DNA of 64,000 nt from positions 39,765 through 103,764 of the forward strand of contig JAEEXZ010000001.1 of NCBI GenBank assembly GCA_016288055.1, written 5' to 3'. This document shows, one piece after another, positions 8,650 to 17,222 of this stretch. The DNA is from Bacteroidales bacterium. Its GTDB lineage: Bacteria > Bacteroidota > Bacteroidia > Bacteroidales > UBA932. Both the position numbers and the translations under genes were made by a program. Position 1 is the first letter of the stretch. Every line of letters starts with the position of its first letter. Below the pieces are notes generated by a model, which worked only from the letters and a program-made list of their open reading frames with translations, was not told the DNA's origin and made no database searches.

Positions 8650-9273
8650 ATGTTAGATACCGTTATTTTTGAACTGGCTGGCCGCCCTGTCCTGCTGATA
8701 GACCTGGTTTCCAGTATCCTGGGCCTGGGATGCGTGTTCCTGGCCGGCCGTAACTCCAAGTACAACTTCTGGGTGGGCTACCTTTACACGGCCGCCCTGT
8801 TCTTCCTTTTCTGGAACAGAAACCTGTATGCAAGCCTGCTGCTGCAGCCCATTTCCCTGGCCATCAACATCATGGGTCACTACCGTTGGACCCATCCCCG
8901 TGCGCAGGAAGCCAGTTCGCAGGATGCCAATTCCCTCAAGGTGAGCATGCTCTCCTGGCCGGAGCGCGCCTATGTGGTCATCGCCCTTGTCCTGATTTCC
9001 TCCCTGTGGGGCTGGACGCTGGACCATCTCTTCCCGGCAGACCCCCATCCCTATCTGGATACGGTGGTGACGGTTCTCATCCTGCTGGCCCAGCTGCTGA
9101 GCGCCCTCAAGAAGTGGGATTGCTGGGTAATCTGGCTGCTGGTGAACGTGACCCAACTGGCGCTGCACATCAGCGTTGGAAATGTATTCATGCCCATTGT
9201 GAGCGGTCTGTACCTGTTCAACGGCCTGTGGTCGCTCTACACCTGGACGAAGTTGTATAAAAACAAGGCGTAA
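8650..9273 (+). CDS. pnuC: PnuC-family nicotinamide riboside/vitamin transporter
   Basis: This 207-residue membrane protein has about seven hydrophobic segments and PnuC landmarks: KYNFWVGYLYTAALFF, and the KWDCWVIWLLVNV segment carrying the conserved W and N residues of the substrate path. PnuC proteins let nicotinamide riboside, or in related groups thiamine or riboflavin, enter by facilitated diffusion coupled to phosphorylation. No kinase gene (nadR-like or thiamine kinase) and no visible riboswitch lies next to it, so the exact vitamin is open. Its place between sufB and sufC, 12 nt from one and 1 nt from the other, is unexpected and ties it to Fe-S assembly expression. Confidence 0.88.
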   Translation: MLDTVIFELAGRPVLLIDLVSSILGLGCVFLAGRNSKYNFWVGYLYTAALFFLFWNRNLYASLLLQPISLAINIMGHYRWTHPRAQEASSQDANSLKVSMLSWPERAYVVIALVLISSLWGWTLDHLFPADPHPYLDTVVTVLILLAQLLSALKKWDCWVIWLLVNVTQLALHISVGNVFMPIVSGLYLFNGLWSLYTWTKLYKNKA

Positions 9274-9274
9274 T

Positions 9275-10012
9275 ATGCTGTTAGATATCAAGAACCTGCA
9301 CGCCAGCGTGGGCGGCAAGGAAATCCTGAAAGGCATTGACCTTTCCATCGGAGAAGGCGAGATCCATGCCGTGATGGGCCCTAATGGCGCCGGAAAAAGT
9401 ACGCTGGGCGCCATTCTCACCGGCCGTCCCGGCTACGAAGTGACGGAAGGCACCGTGCTTTTCCGCGGGAAGGACCTTCTGGCCATGGCCCCCGAAGAAC
9501 GGGCCTGGGCCGGCCTTTTCCTGAGTTTTCAGTACCCCATCGAAATCCCCGGCGTCACCATCACCGCATTCCTGAAGGCGGCCGTGAACGCCAAACGCAA
9601 GGCGGACGGCCTTCCGGAAATGAAGACGGCCGATTTCCTCAAACTCATGAAGGAGAAGATGGCCTTCGTCAAGATGAAGCCCGAATTCGCCAAGCGCGAG
9701 GTGAACGTAGGCTTCTCCGGCGGAGAGAAGAAACGCAACGAAATCTTCCAGATGGCGCTTCTGGATCCCACCCTCTCCATCCTGGACGAGACCGACTCCG
9801 GACTCGACGTGGATGCCCTCAAGATTGTGGCCGACGGTGTCAACGCGCTCCGCAGCCCCGAGAAGAGCGCCATCATCGTCACGCACTACCACAAGCTGCT
9901 GGAATACGTGCAGCCGGATTTCGTCCATGTGCTCAAAGCGGGCCGCATCGTGAAAACCGGAGGCCGCGAGCTCATCGACGCCATCGAAACCAAGGGCTTT
10001 GACCAGTTCTGA
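9275..10012 (+). CDS. sufC: Fe-S assembly ATPase SufC
   Basis: SufC is the ABC-type ATPase that drives the SufB-SufD scaffold. Its 245 residues contain Walker A GPNGAGKST (35-43), the Q-loop LSFQYPIEIPG, the signature FSGGEKKRNEI, and Walker B LSILDETDSGLD with the SufC-typical extra acidic residues. A conserved His (VTHYHKLL) follows. The gene begins 1 nt after pnuC and ends 1 nt before the sufD start. Family assignment is firm, and nothing in the sequence suggests loss of activity. Confidence 0.97.
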   Translation: MLLDIKNLHASVGGKEILKGIDLSIGEGEIHAVMGPNGAGKSTLGAILTGRPGYEVTEGTVLFRGKDLLAMAPEERAWAGLFLSFQYPIEIPGVTITAFLKAAVNAKRKADGLPEMKTADFLKLMKEKMAFVKMKPEFAKREVNVGFSGGEKKRNEIFQMALLDPTLSILDETDSGLDVDALKIVADGVNALRSPEKSAIIVTHYHKLLEYVQPDFVHVLKAGRIVKTGGRELIDAIETKGFDQF

Positions 10013-10013
10013 T

Positions 10014-10598
10014 ATGGGTCACGGAAAGTACATCGCTCCTCCTGCCGGAGAGTATCGGGTTCAGGCCGGCGAAAAGCTGGAACTGAGCTTCGTGGTCTTG
10101 CCCGGGGAAAGCCGCGACATCACCTACACCGTGGACCTGCTTGGTCCGGGCGCCGAGGCGCATATCAAGGGGCTTTATCTGTGCAAGGAGGACGAGAAGG
10201 TGAATATCCACGTGGTCATGCACCATGCCGCGGAGGGATGCCATAGCACGCAGCTCATCAAAGGCATTGCCGGGGGACGGGCCGATGTCCACTTCGGGGG
10301 CACCATCGTCGTCGCGCCCGATGCGCAGCAGACGGAAGCCTTCCAGGAAAACCACAACATCGTGCTCACGGAAACCGCGAAGGTGGAAACCCTGCCCCAG
10401 CTAGAAATCTACGCCGACGATGTCAAGTGCTCCCACGGTGCCACCGTGGGGCAGTTCAACGAGGACGAACTCTTCTACATGCGTTCCCGAGGCATTCCCG
10501 AGGCAGAGGCCCGCACCCTGCAGATGCTCTCCTTCCTGTCCCCGGTGATTCCCCAGGGGCGTGAAGCCGAAATAGAAGCCGCCGTTCGCGGTCTTTAA
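10014..10598 (+). CDS. sufD: Short SufD-like protein (C-terminal core only)
   Basis: The 194-residue product matches the C-terminal part of the SufB/SufD beta-helix core: QTEAFQENHNIVLTETAKVETLPQLEIYADDVKCSHGATVGQ (positions roughly 100-145) and the helical tail FYMRSRGIPEAEARTL. The CSHGAT histidine corresponds to the SufD residue that works with the SufB cysteine. Ordinary SufD is over 400 residues long, so the N-terminal domain and half of the helix are absent. No leftover frame precedes it, because sufC ends 1 nt before the ATG at 10014, so this is a compact form rather than a visible frameshift. An in-frame TTG at 9999 is unlikely to be the start. Confidence 0.88.
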   Translation: MGHGKYIAPPAGEYRVQAGEKLELSFVVLPGESRDITYTVDLLGPGAEAHIKGLYLCKEDEKVNIHVVMHHAAEGCHSTQLIKGIAGGRADVHFGGTIVVAPDAQQTEAFQENHNIVLTETAKVETLPQLEIYADDVKCSHGATVGQFNEDELFYMRSRGIPEAEARTLQMLSFLSPVIPQGREAEIEAAVRGL

Positions 10599-10607
10599 AT
10601 CTTTTCC

Positions 10608-10615
10608 TATCTTTG
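10608..10615 (+). promoter_or_regulatory. -7 element TATCTTTG 4 nt before an ATG
   Basis: TATCTTTG ends 4 nt before the start at 10620, the same spacing as for sufB. It lies 10 nt after the sufD stop, so it starts a new, probably leaderless, transcription unit. Confidence 0.65.
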
Positions 10616-10619
10616 CACC

Positions 10620-12248
10620 ATGCGCAGTGGCAGGTATATCTTATGGATGACGGTTCTTCTGACCGCCGCCTGTGCTGCGCCCCAGCGTTCCGCAGACCGG
10701 ATGATCCAGCAGCAGCTGGGAGAACTGGACGGATTCCTGGCCACCAAAGACCTGTATGTGGCCAAGAAAAAGGACCAGCTGAACGCATATCGGCGGCTTA
10801 TTTCTGCAACCACTGACCCTGCCAGCCGGTACGAACTGGAGATGATCGCCGCATCCGATTTCTTCTCCTTCAGTTTTGATTCCACCCAGGTTTATCTCAA
10901 GAACGCCCAGGCGCTTGCGCTGCGGCTTGCCGACGGGGAGCGCTACGACAAAGCCACCATTGAGCTGGGCCACCTTTATGCCAAGGCCGGCAACTATCTG
11001 GAAGCCAGCCAGATTCTTTACGGACAGATTGATACTTCCGCCCTTTCGCCCGCGATGAAGACAGAGTGCTTCTGGGTTATGCATGACTTCAGCAAGGACA
11101 TGGCCGGAAACTCCGGCATGGTGGAACGCCTGTCCATACCTACGGCGTCATTTTTCCGTGCCCGCCTGTTGCAGCTTCTCCCGCCCGAGTCGCCCCGTTA
11201 CAAGGCACTCCTCAGGGACCGTTTCATTGATGAAGGGCGCTTTGCCCAGGCAGACAGCGTGAGCCGTCAGCTCCTTTCCATGTACCGGCCCGAGGACCGG
11301 GACTATGCCATCCATGCGTTCTTCCAGTCGGAACTCGAAGAACGGGTAGGCAACCAGGCGGAACGGATGCGGTGGCTGGTGAAGTCGGCCGAGTGCGACG
11401 TGGTGAATGCCGTGCGGGACTATGCTTCGCTAACCATGGTGGCGCAACTGGTGCTGCCCACGGATGTGGACCGTTCCTTCCGCTATCTGCGAATCGCTCA
11501 GGAAGATGCGCTGGAATACAACGCCAAGCTGCGCCCCTGGCAGATTTCCCGCTTCCTGATGCAGGTGGAGGACGCCTATCAGGAACGTCAGTCCCGCGCC
11601 ACCGAGAGTCGCCGCGTGTGGCTGTTCCTGCTGGCTTTCCTCACCGTCGTGCTCACCCTGATGCTTCGTTTCCTTATTGTCCGTTCCCGTAAGCTCACCA
11701 GGTTGCGGGCCGAACTGGAACAGAGCAACACCTCCCTTGCCCTTGCGAACGCCACCCTGAACGATCTTAACCAGCAAATCTCCAAGGCCGACAAGGTCAA
11801 GGAAAAATACATCCTGAACTTCCTGCAGGGGCTCTCCGCGCAGGTCTCCGTCATCCGGGCCGAGGATAACCGCTTCCGCAACCTGCTCAAGCAGGGCAAG
11901 GCCGACCAGCTCCTGAAGGAACTGTCCATCAGCGGCCGCAGTGAAAAAGCGCGTGACGAGTTTTACGAAACCTTCGACACGACCTTCCTGGCCCTTTATC
12001 CGGAATTTGTTACCCGCTTCAACGAGCTTCTGAAGGAGGACGCCCGCGAAGTCGCGCCCGGCGGCCGCCTTACCACCGAACAGCGTATCTTCGCCCTTAT
12101 CAAGCTGGGCGTGGACGACAGCAAGGCCATCGCAACCATGCTGGACTACTCTCTCAGCACCATCTATAATTATAAGGTAGCGGTGAAAAATGCCGCCATC
12201 GGAGACCGCGAAGACTTTGAGGAAGCGGTCCGCAAAATTGGCAAATAG
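10620..12248 (+). CDS. Membrane TPR regulator, DUF6377-like
   Basis: The 542-residue protein has an N-terminal export signal ending in LTAACAAP (possible lipobox), then a helical TPR-like region (about 30-330) with repeats such as YDKATIELGHLYAKAGNYLEA. One membrane span follows (WLFLLAFLTVVLTLMLRFLIV, near 345-365), then a coiled coil, then a cytoplasmic end containing LTTEQRIFALIKLGVDDSKAIATMLDYSLSTIYNYK, a LuxR-like helix-turn-helix (positions about 485-520). This matches the DUF6377 type often found beside SusC/SusD loci. It lies directly upstream of one here and is a likely regulator of it. The sensed signal and DNA target are unknown. Confidence 0.75.
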   Translation: MRSGRYILWMTVLLTAACAAPQRSADRMIQQQLGELDGFLATKDLYVAKKKDQLNAYRRLISATTDPASRYELEMIAASDFFSFSFDSTQVYLKNAQALALRLADGERYDKATIELGHLYAKAGNYLEASQILYGQIDTSALSPAMKTECFWVMHDFSKDMAGNSGMVERLSIPTASFFRARLLQLLPPESPRYKALLRDRFIDEGRFAQADSVSRQLLSMYRPEDRDYAIHAFFQSELEERVGNQAERMRWLVKSAECDVVNAVRDYASLTMVAQLVLPTDVDRSFRYLRIAQEDALEYNAKLRPWQISRFLMQVEDAYQERQSRATESRRVWLFLLAFLTVVLTLMLRFLIVRSRKLTRLRAELEQSNTSLALANATLNDLNQQISKADKVKEKYILNFLQGLSAQVSVIRAEDNRFRNLLKQGKADQLLKELSISGRSEKARDEFYETFDTTFLALYPEFVTRFNELLKEDAREVAPGGRLTTEQRIFALIKLGVDDSKAIATMLDYSLSTIYNYKVAVKNAAIGDREDFEEAVRKIGK

Positions 12249-12464
12249 GATTTTTTCTCACTATTTGTCCACTACTTTTTTCGTATATTAAATTATTTTA
12301 ATTGCATGGATAGCATGCTATTAGCTTTCTGATGTCACTACCGAATTATTACATATAGGTGGGCTGATGGTTTTTGTCAATAATTTTGCACCAGACCAAG
12401 TGTCCGACAAGCAACACAACCATTATTAACAAATAACCAACAAACGCAAACCAACTCTTAGCGT
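12249..12464 (+). promoter_or_regulatory. Upstream region of the susC operon
   Basis: No gene is seen here. A TAATTTTG box at 12381-12388 is the best -7 element and would give a leader of about 70 nt before the susC ATG. No good -33 TTG lies 19 nt upstream of it, which fits a promoter that needs an activator. Confidence 0.4.
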
Positions 12465-15400
12465 ATGAAAAAATTAGCTACCTTAATCCTTTTCCTGGGA
12501 TTGAGCCTGGTTGCAATGGCGCAGGGGTTTACCTTTAAAGGTAGGATCCTGGACGAAGCCAACCAGCCTGTCGTGGGTGCTTTCATCGTCGAGCAGGGAA
12601 CCAACAACGGTGCCATGTCTGATGTGGACGGATCTTTCTCCCTCCGCGTCAAGCAGGGCGCCCTGGTCGAAGTGACCTGCCTGGGTTATGAGAGCCGTCA
12701 GTTCACGATCAATAGCGACCAGACGCTGGATATCGTCCTCCGCGACGACAGCCAGATGCTCGAGGAAACCGTGGTCATCGGCTACGGCGTCCAGAAGAAA
12801 TCGGTGGTGACCGCTGCTATTTCCAGCATCACCTCCGAGGACCTCAAGGCCACCGCCCAGACCCGCGTGGACAATGTCCTGCAGGGTATGACTTCCGGTG
12901 TTACGGTCATTCAGAGTTCCGGTGCTCCGGATGCAGGTACGCAGGTGCGTATCCGCGGTATCGGTACTATCAACAACTCCGAGCCTCTTTACATCGTGGA
13001 CGGAGTTGCTGCCGGCAGTATCGACTACCTGAACCCGAACGACATCGAGCGAATCGAGGTGCTCAAGGATGCCGCTTCCGGTGCTGTTTACGGTGCACGT
13101 GCCGCCAACGGTGTCGTGCTCATCACTACCAAGAAAGGAACCAAAGGCAACAGCCAGGTATCCTACAACTTCTCCTACGGTATGCAGAACCCCTGGCGCA
13201 AGCCCGCCGTGCTCAATGCTACCGAGTATGCCATCATGATGAATGAAGGCCAGCTCAATGCCGGCAACGCCCCCATGTTCGACGATCCCTATTCACTGGG
13301 AGAAGGTACCGACTGGGTGGGCGCCATCTTCGACAAGAACGCGCCCGTGGTGAAGCACGACCTCTCCCTGAGCGGCGGCAACGAAACCATGGATTACGCC
13401 ATCTCCCTGGGTTATCTTTCCCGCAAGGGTACCATCGGCGGCCGCTTCGGCCGTTCCTTCCACGACCGTATCACCTACCACCAGAATGTGGGTTTCAAGG
13501 TGTTTGATTCATCGGCCTCCCGCAATTTCCTGAACAGCCTGAATGTACGGACCAACCTTTCCTATGCCAACATCAGCGGCGCCGGAATCTCGGCCAACTC
13601 CGAGTACGGCTCCCCGCTGGGCTCCGCCATCGGCATGTCTCCGCTGGAGACCATCCTGGCCAGCGAAGAGGACGAGGCCCGCTACCGCACCATGTACGAG
13701 AAAGGCTTCCCCTACATCATCCGTGATGCACAGGGCCGCGCCTACACCATCGCCGATGCCGGTACCTACAACGAGCAGGCAAACCCCATCGCAGACCTGG
13801 ACCGTCCCACCGGTTCCACCGTCACCAACAAGTTCATCGCAGCCGCCACGGCCGACCTGCAGCTGTGGGACAACCTGAAACTGCGCTCTTCCGTCTCCCT
13901 GGATCTGGCTTATGTGGATTCCCACAGCTACAGCCCGCAGTACTTCCTTACCTCCAAGAACTATAAGTACGACACCATCACCGAGACCAAGCAGTACGAC
14001 AAGGACGGCAACGAATCCATCATCGAAAAGATCAACTACGGATCCAGTGCCTCCCAGAGCAACAACAAGTACTTCACCTGGCAGGTGGAAAACGTGCTCA
14101 CTTATGACAAGACCTTCGGCAAGCACGGCATCAACGCCGTCGCCGGCCAGACTCTCTATCGTTCTACCAGTGCTTACGTAGGAGCCGAGGCCAACGGCCT
14201 GCGCTATCCTTACGATCCCTGGAAGATCTCCGTGGACAACACCGTCGGCCAGCGTGTAGACGGTGACCGCAACGGATGGGGCAGCTGGAATTCCATTCCT
14301 TACAGCCTCATGTCCTACTTCGGCCGTATCTCCTATAACTACGACGAGCGTTATATGGCCGAGGCTACCCTCCGCCGCGACGCTTCCAGCCGCTTCGGCC
14401 CGGACAACAAGTGGGGTACCTTCCCTTCCTTCTCCCTGGGCTGGAACATCAAGAACGAGCAGTTCATGCAGCCCGTCGATTGGGTGTCCACCCTCAAGCT
14501 CCGTGCTTCCTGGGGTATCAACGGTAACGACCGCATCAGCGATTTTACCTATGCTGTCTATGCCAATGCAGGCAACAACTACGCGTTTGGCAGCGGTGCT
14601 ACCGCCAGCGAGACCATCAACATCGGCACCAAGCCCAGCGGCCTGGCCAACCCGAACGTGAAGTGGGAGCAGTCCATCCAGACGGACCTCGGTCTCGAGA
14701 CCGGCTTCCTCGGAAACCGGATTACCGCTTCCTTTGACTTCTATAACAAGCTCACCTCCGGCATGCTCATGGCCATGGCCGTGCCTTCCTATGCCGGCGA
14801 CTCCGCCCCTCAGGGTAACGTGGGCAATATGGTGAACCGCGGTATTGAATTCGACCTGGGTTACCGTGACCATGTGGGCGACTTCTACTATAAGGTGAAC
14901 GCCAACGCTACTTACAACCGCAACCGGCTCACCTTCCTGGGTGACGATGCGACTTCCCTGTATGGCTCCAACCACAAGATCGGCCAGCTCACCCGCGGTA
15001 TCGTAGGCCTTCCTTTCCCTTACTTCTACGGCTACAAGACCGACGGTATCTTCCAGAATCCGGCCGAGGTGGCTGCCCACGTGAACGCAGACGGTGTCCT
15101 GCTGCAGCCCAAGGCCGAGCCCGGTGACGTCCGTTTCGTGGATGTAAACGCCGACGGTGTCCTTGACGATGCCGACCGTACTTACATCGGTAAAGGCGTT
15201 CCGGACTGGAGCTTCGGTATCACCCTTTCCGCCGAGTACAAGGGCTTTGACTTCTCCATGCTCCTTCAGGGCATGACGGGTGTCCAGGCGTTCCATGTGA
15301 CCCGCCGTACGGACCTCTATTATATCAATCTTCCCAAGGAAATCCTGAACCGCTGGACCGGCGAGGGCAGCACCAACACGCATCCCCGCTTTGTGTTCGA

Positions 15401-15692
15401 CAGCGCCAACGAGAACTACCGTGTGTCCGACCTCTGGGTTGAGGATGCTTCCTTCCTGCGCGCCCGTAACATCCAGCTGGGTTATACCCTTCCGGCCAGA
15501 CTCACCCAGAAAGCCCGGATCTCCCGCATGAGAGTCTATGCCCAGGTGGAGAACGCCTTCACGCTCACCCGTTACACGGGCTGCGACCCTGAGGTGACCG
15601 GTGGCAACGGCTTCGGCTCCGATGCCGGTATCGACCGCGGCGTATATCCGCAGTCCCGTACCGTAACCTTCGGTCTCAACCTTAACTTCTAA
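12465..15692 (+). CDS. SusC/RagA-family TonB-dependent outer-membrane transporter
   Basis: The 1075-residue protein has a cleaved signal peptide (ending VAMAQ), a carboxypeptidase-regulatory-like domain (FKGRILDEANQPVVGAFIVEQ region, 23-105), the SusC-type segment VVIGYGVQKK, a plug domain (RVDNVLQGMTSGVTV, VRIRGIGTINNSEPLYIVDG, residues near 125-235) and a long beta-barrel ending in NLNF. It imports oligosaccharides with its SusD lid, which begins 1 nt downstream. The adjoining GH16 and GH3 genes suggest beta-1,3 or mixed-linkage beta-glucan fragments as cargo; that substrate is inferred from context. Confidence 0.97.
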   Translation: MKKLATLILFLGLSLVAMAQGFTFKGRILDEANQPVVGAFIVEQGTNNGAMSDVDGSFSLRVKQGALVEVTCLGYESRQFTINSDQTLDIVLRDDSQMLEETVVIGYGVQKKSVVTAAISSITSEDLKATAQTRVDNVLQGMTSGVTVIQSSGAPDAGTQVRIRGIGTINNSEPLYIVDGVAAGSIDYLNPNDIERIEVLKDAASGAVYGARAANGVVLITTKKGTKGNSQVSYNFSYGMQNPWRKPAVLNATEYAIMMNEGQLNAGNAPMFDDPYSLGEGTDWVGAIFDKNAPVVKHDLSLSGGNETMDYAISLGYLSRKGTIGGRFGRSFHDRITYHQNVGFKVFDSSASRNFLNSLNVRTNLSYANISGAGISANSEYGSPLGSAIGMSPLETILASEEDEARYRTMYEKGFPYIIRDAQGRAYTIADAGTYNEQANPIADLDRPTGSTVTNKFIAAATADLQLWDNLKLRSSVSLDLAYVDSHSYSPQYFLTSKNYKYDTITETKQYDKDGNESIIEKINYGSSASQSNNKYFTWQVENVLTYDKTFGKHGINAVAGQTLYRSTSAYVGAEANGLRYPYDPWKISVDNTVGQRVDGDRNGWGSWNSIPYSLMSYFGRISYNYDERYMAEATLRRDASSRFGPDNKWGTFPSFSLGWNIKNEQFMQPVDWVSTLKLRASWGINGNDRISDFTYAVYANAGNNYAFGSGATASETINIGTKPSGLANPNVKWEQSIQTDLGLETGFLGNRITASFDFYNKLTSGMLMAMAVPSYAGDSAPQGNVGNMVNRGIEFDLGYRDHVGDFYYKVNANATYNRNRLTFLGDDATSLYGSNHKIGQLTRGIVGLPFPYFYGYKTDGIFQNPAEVAAHVNADGVLLQPKAEPGDVRFVDVNADGVLDDADRTYIGKGVPDWSFGITLSAEYKGFDFSMLLQGMTGVQAFHVTRRTDLYYINLPKEILNRWTGEGSTNTHPRFVFDSANENYRVSDLWVEDASFLRARNIQLGYTLPARLTQKARISRMRVYAQVENAFTLTRYTGCDPEVTGGNGFGSDAGIDRGVYPQSRTVTFGLNLNF

Positions 15693-15693
15693 A

Positions 15694-17214
15694 ATGAATA
15701 CAGAGATGAAAAAGATATATCTTGCCCTGAGCGCCGCCGCGCTGCTCCTTGTCTCTGCCTGCTCTACGGATTTTGTAACTCCCAGGCATAACAGCTCCGA
15801 GCCTCTGGAAGACTATTTCAACACCGAGGCCCGCATGTTCGAAGGCCTGGTGGCCGCATACGACCCGCTCAACTGGTTCGACTACGCGTTCGGCCAGTAT
15901 GACGCCCTTCACCTGGTGAATGACATCATGGCCGACGACATGTATGCCGGCGGTTCCAACGACGGTGACCAGCCCATCCTGGTGAAGACCCATTATTACA
16001 CACTCACCCCGACCGAGCAGCCCAACCAGATCTGGACCGTGTGTTACTCCGGTATCAACCGCGCCAACACTGTCCTTCAGTATGTGGACAACGTGGCCGG
16101 CATGTCCGACGCCAGGAAGACCCTCTTCAAGGCCGAGGCCATCACCCTCCGCAACCTCTACTACACCCTGCTGTGGAAGTACTGGGGCAACATTCCCTAC
16201 TATGAAGAGAATCTGAAGGCTCCCTATATCGGCACCCAGCTGGGCCACGACGAGGTTTATTCCAAGATCGTCGCCAGCCTGGAGAGTGTCATGGAGCTCA
16301 ACGTCCTTCCCATGAAGGCTGCCGTGGGCAGCGAGGGCCGTGTGACCAAAGCCATGCTCAACATGCTCTACGCAGAGGTAGTCATGTACCAGAAGGATGA
16401 GACCCGTTACGCTTCCGCCCTGGATGCCATGGAGGAAATCATCGAAAGCCACCAGTACTCCCTGGTGTCCGACTTTGCCTCCATCTGGCTGGAGTCCGGC
16501 GAATGGGGCTCCGAGTCCATTTGGGAGATCAACTACATCTCCGAGGGCGGCGTCCGCAGCTGGGGCAACTCCATCGCCCTGGGCGGAGAGGTGTTCTCCG
16601 TGCTCTGCGGCATCCCCGCCGAGAAAGGCACTGAGTTCCAGGAAGGCTGGGGCTTCGGTCCCATCGCCAAATCGGCCTACGACATGTATGACAATACCGA
16701 CATCCGTCGCGACGGCGGTATCCTGAACTTCGAGGCTTACGCCGCCGCCCACCCGGGCGCCGAGTACACGCCCCGCTGGCAGGACACCGGCTACTTCAAT
16801 CTCAAGTATCTGCCTTACAAGGGTGGCAACCACGGTTACCTGGCCGACGACAACCTCAACTACGGCAATAACTTCCGTTACTACCGTTATGCCGAGACCC
16901 TGCTGAACGCCGCCGAACTGTGCAGCCTCCTGAACAAGGATGGCTCCGCCTACCTGCAGGAGGTGCGCGACCGCGCCCACAGCCAGGACACCGGCACCAG
17001 CTATAACGACATCATCGAGGAACGCCACAAAGAGTTCGTGGGCGAAGGCAAGCGCTACTGGGATCTGGTACGCAGCGGCCTGGCCGCCCAGGTGCTCAAG
17101 AGTGAAAACCACGAGTACCGTATCAATGACTGGGATGCCTCCAAGAAGTACTGGCCCATTCCCCAGTCCGAGATTGACAAGGACCCCGCCCTTAATCAGA
17201 ACGACTATAAATAG
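15694..17214 (+). CDS. SusD/RagB-family starch-binding-type lipoprotein
   Basis: SusD proteins cap the SusC barrel outside the cell and hold the glycan. The 506-residue product has a lipoprotein signal (LLLVSACS), TPR-like helices, and the C-terminal SusD signatures YYRYAETLLNAAELC, the EVRDRAHS region, and ERHKEFVGEGKRYWDLVR followed by YWPIPQSEI. It begins 1 nt after susC. An ATG at 15706 (MKKIYLALS) could be the true start and would give a more usual signal peptide. The pairing with SusC is certain from position and sequence. Confidence 0.96.
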   Translation: MNTEMKKIYLALSAAALLLVSACSTDFVTPRHNSSEPLEDYFNTEARMFEGLVAAYDPLNWFDYAFGQYDALHLVNDIMADDMYAGGSNDGDQPILVKTHYYTLTPTEQPNQIWTVCYSGINRANTVLQYVDNVAGMSDARKTLFKAEAITLRNLYYTLLWKYWGNIPYYEENLKAPYIGTQLGHDEVYSKIVASLESVMELNVLPMKAAVGSEGRVTKAMLNMLYAEVVMYQKDETRYASALDAMEEIIESHQYSLVSDFASIWLESGEWGSESIWEINYISEGGVRSWGNSIALGGEVFSVLCGIPAEKGTEFQEGWGFGPIAKSAYDMYDNTDIRRDGGILNFEAYAAAHPGAEYTPRWQDTGYFNLKYLPYKGGNHGYLADDNLNYGNNFRYYRYAETLLNAAELCSLLNKDGSAYLQEVRDRAHSQDTGTSYNDIIEERHKEFVGEGKRYWDLVRSGLAAQVLKSENHEYRINDWDASKKYWPIPQSEIDKDPALNQNDYK

Positions 17215-17222
17215 CAGATATC

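Noticed and set aside
13509..15383. A 624-residue minus-strand open frame inside susC
   Set aside because: Shadow of the strongly biased susC codons; composition is Gly/Val/Asp/His-rich without any domain.
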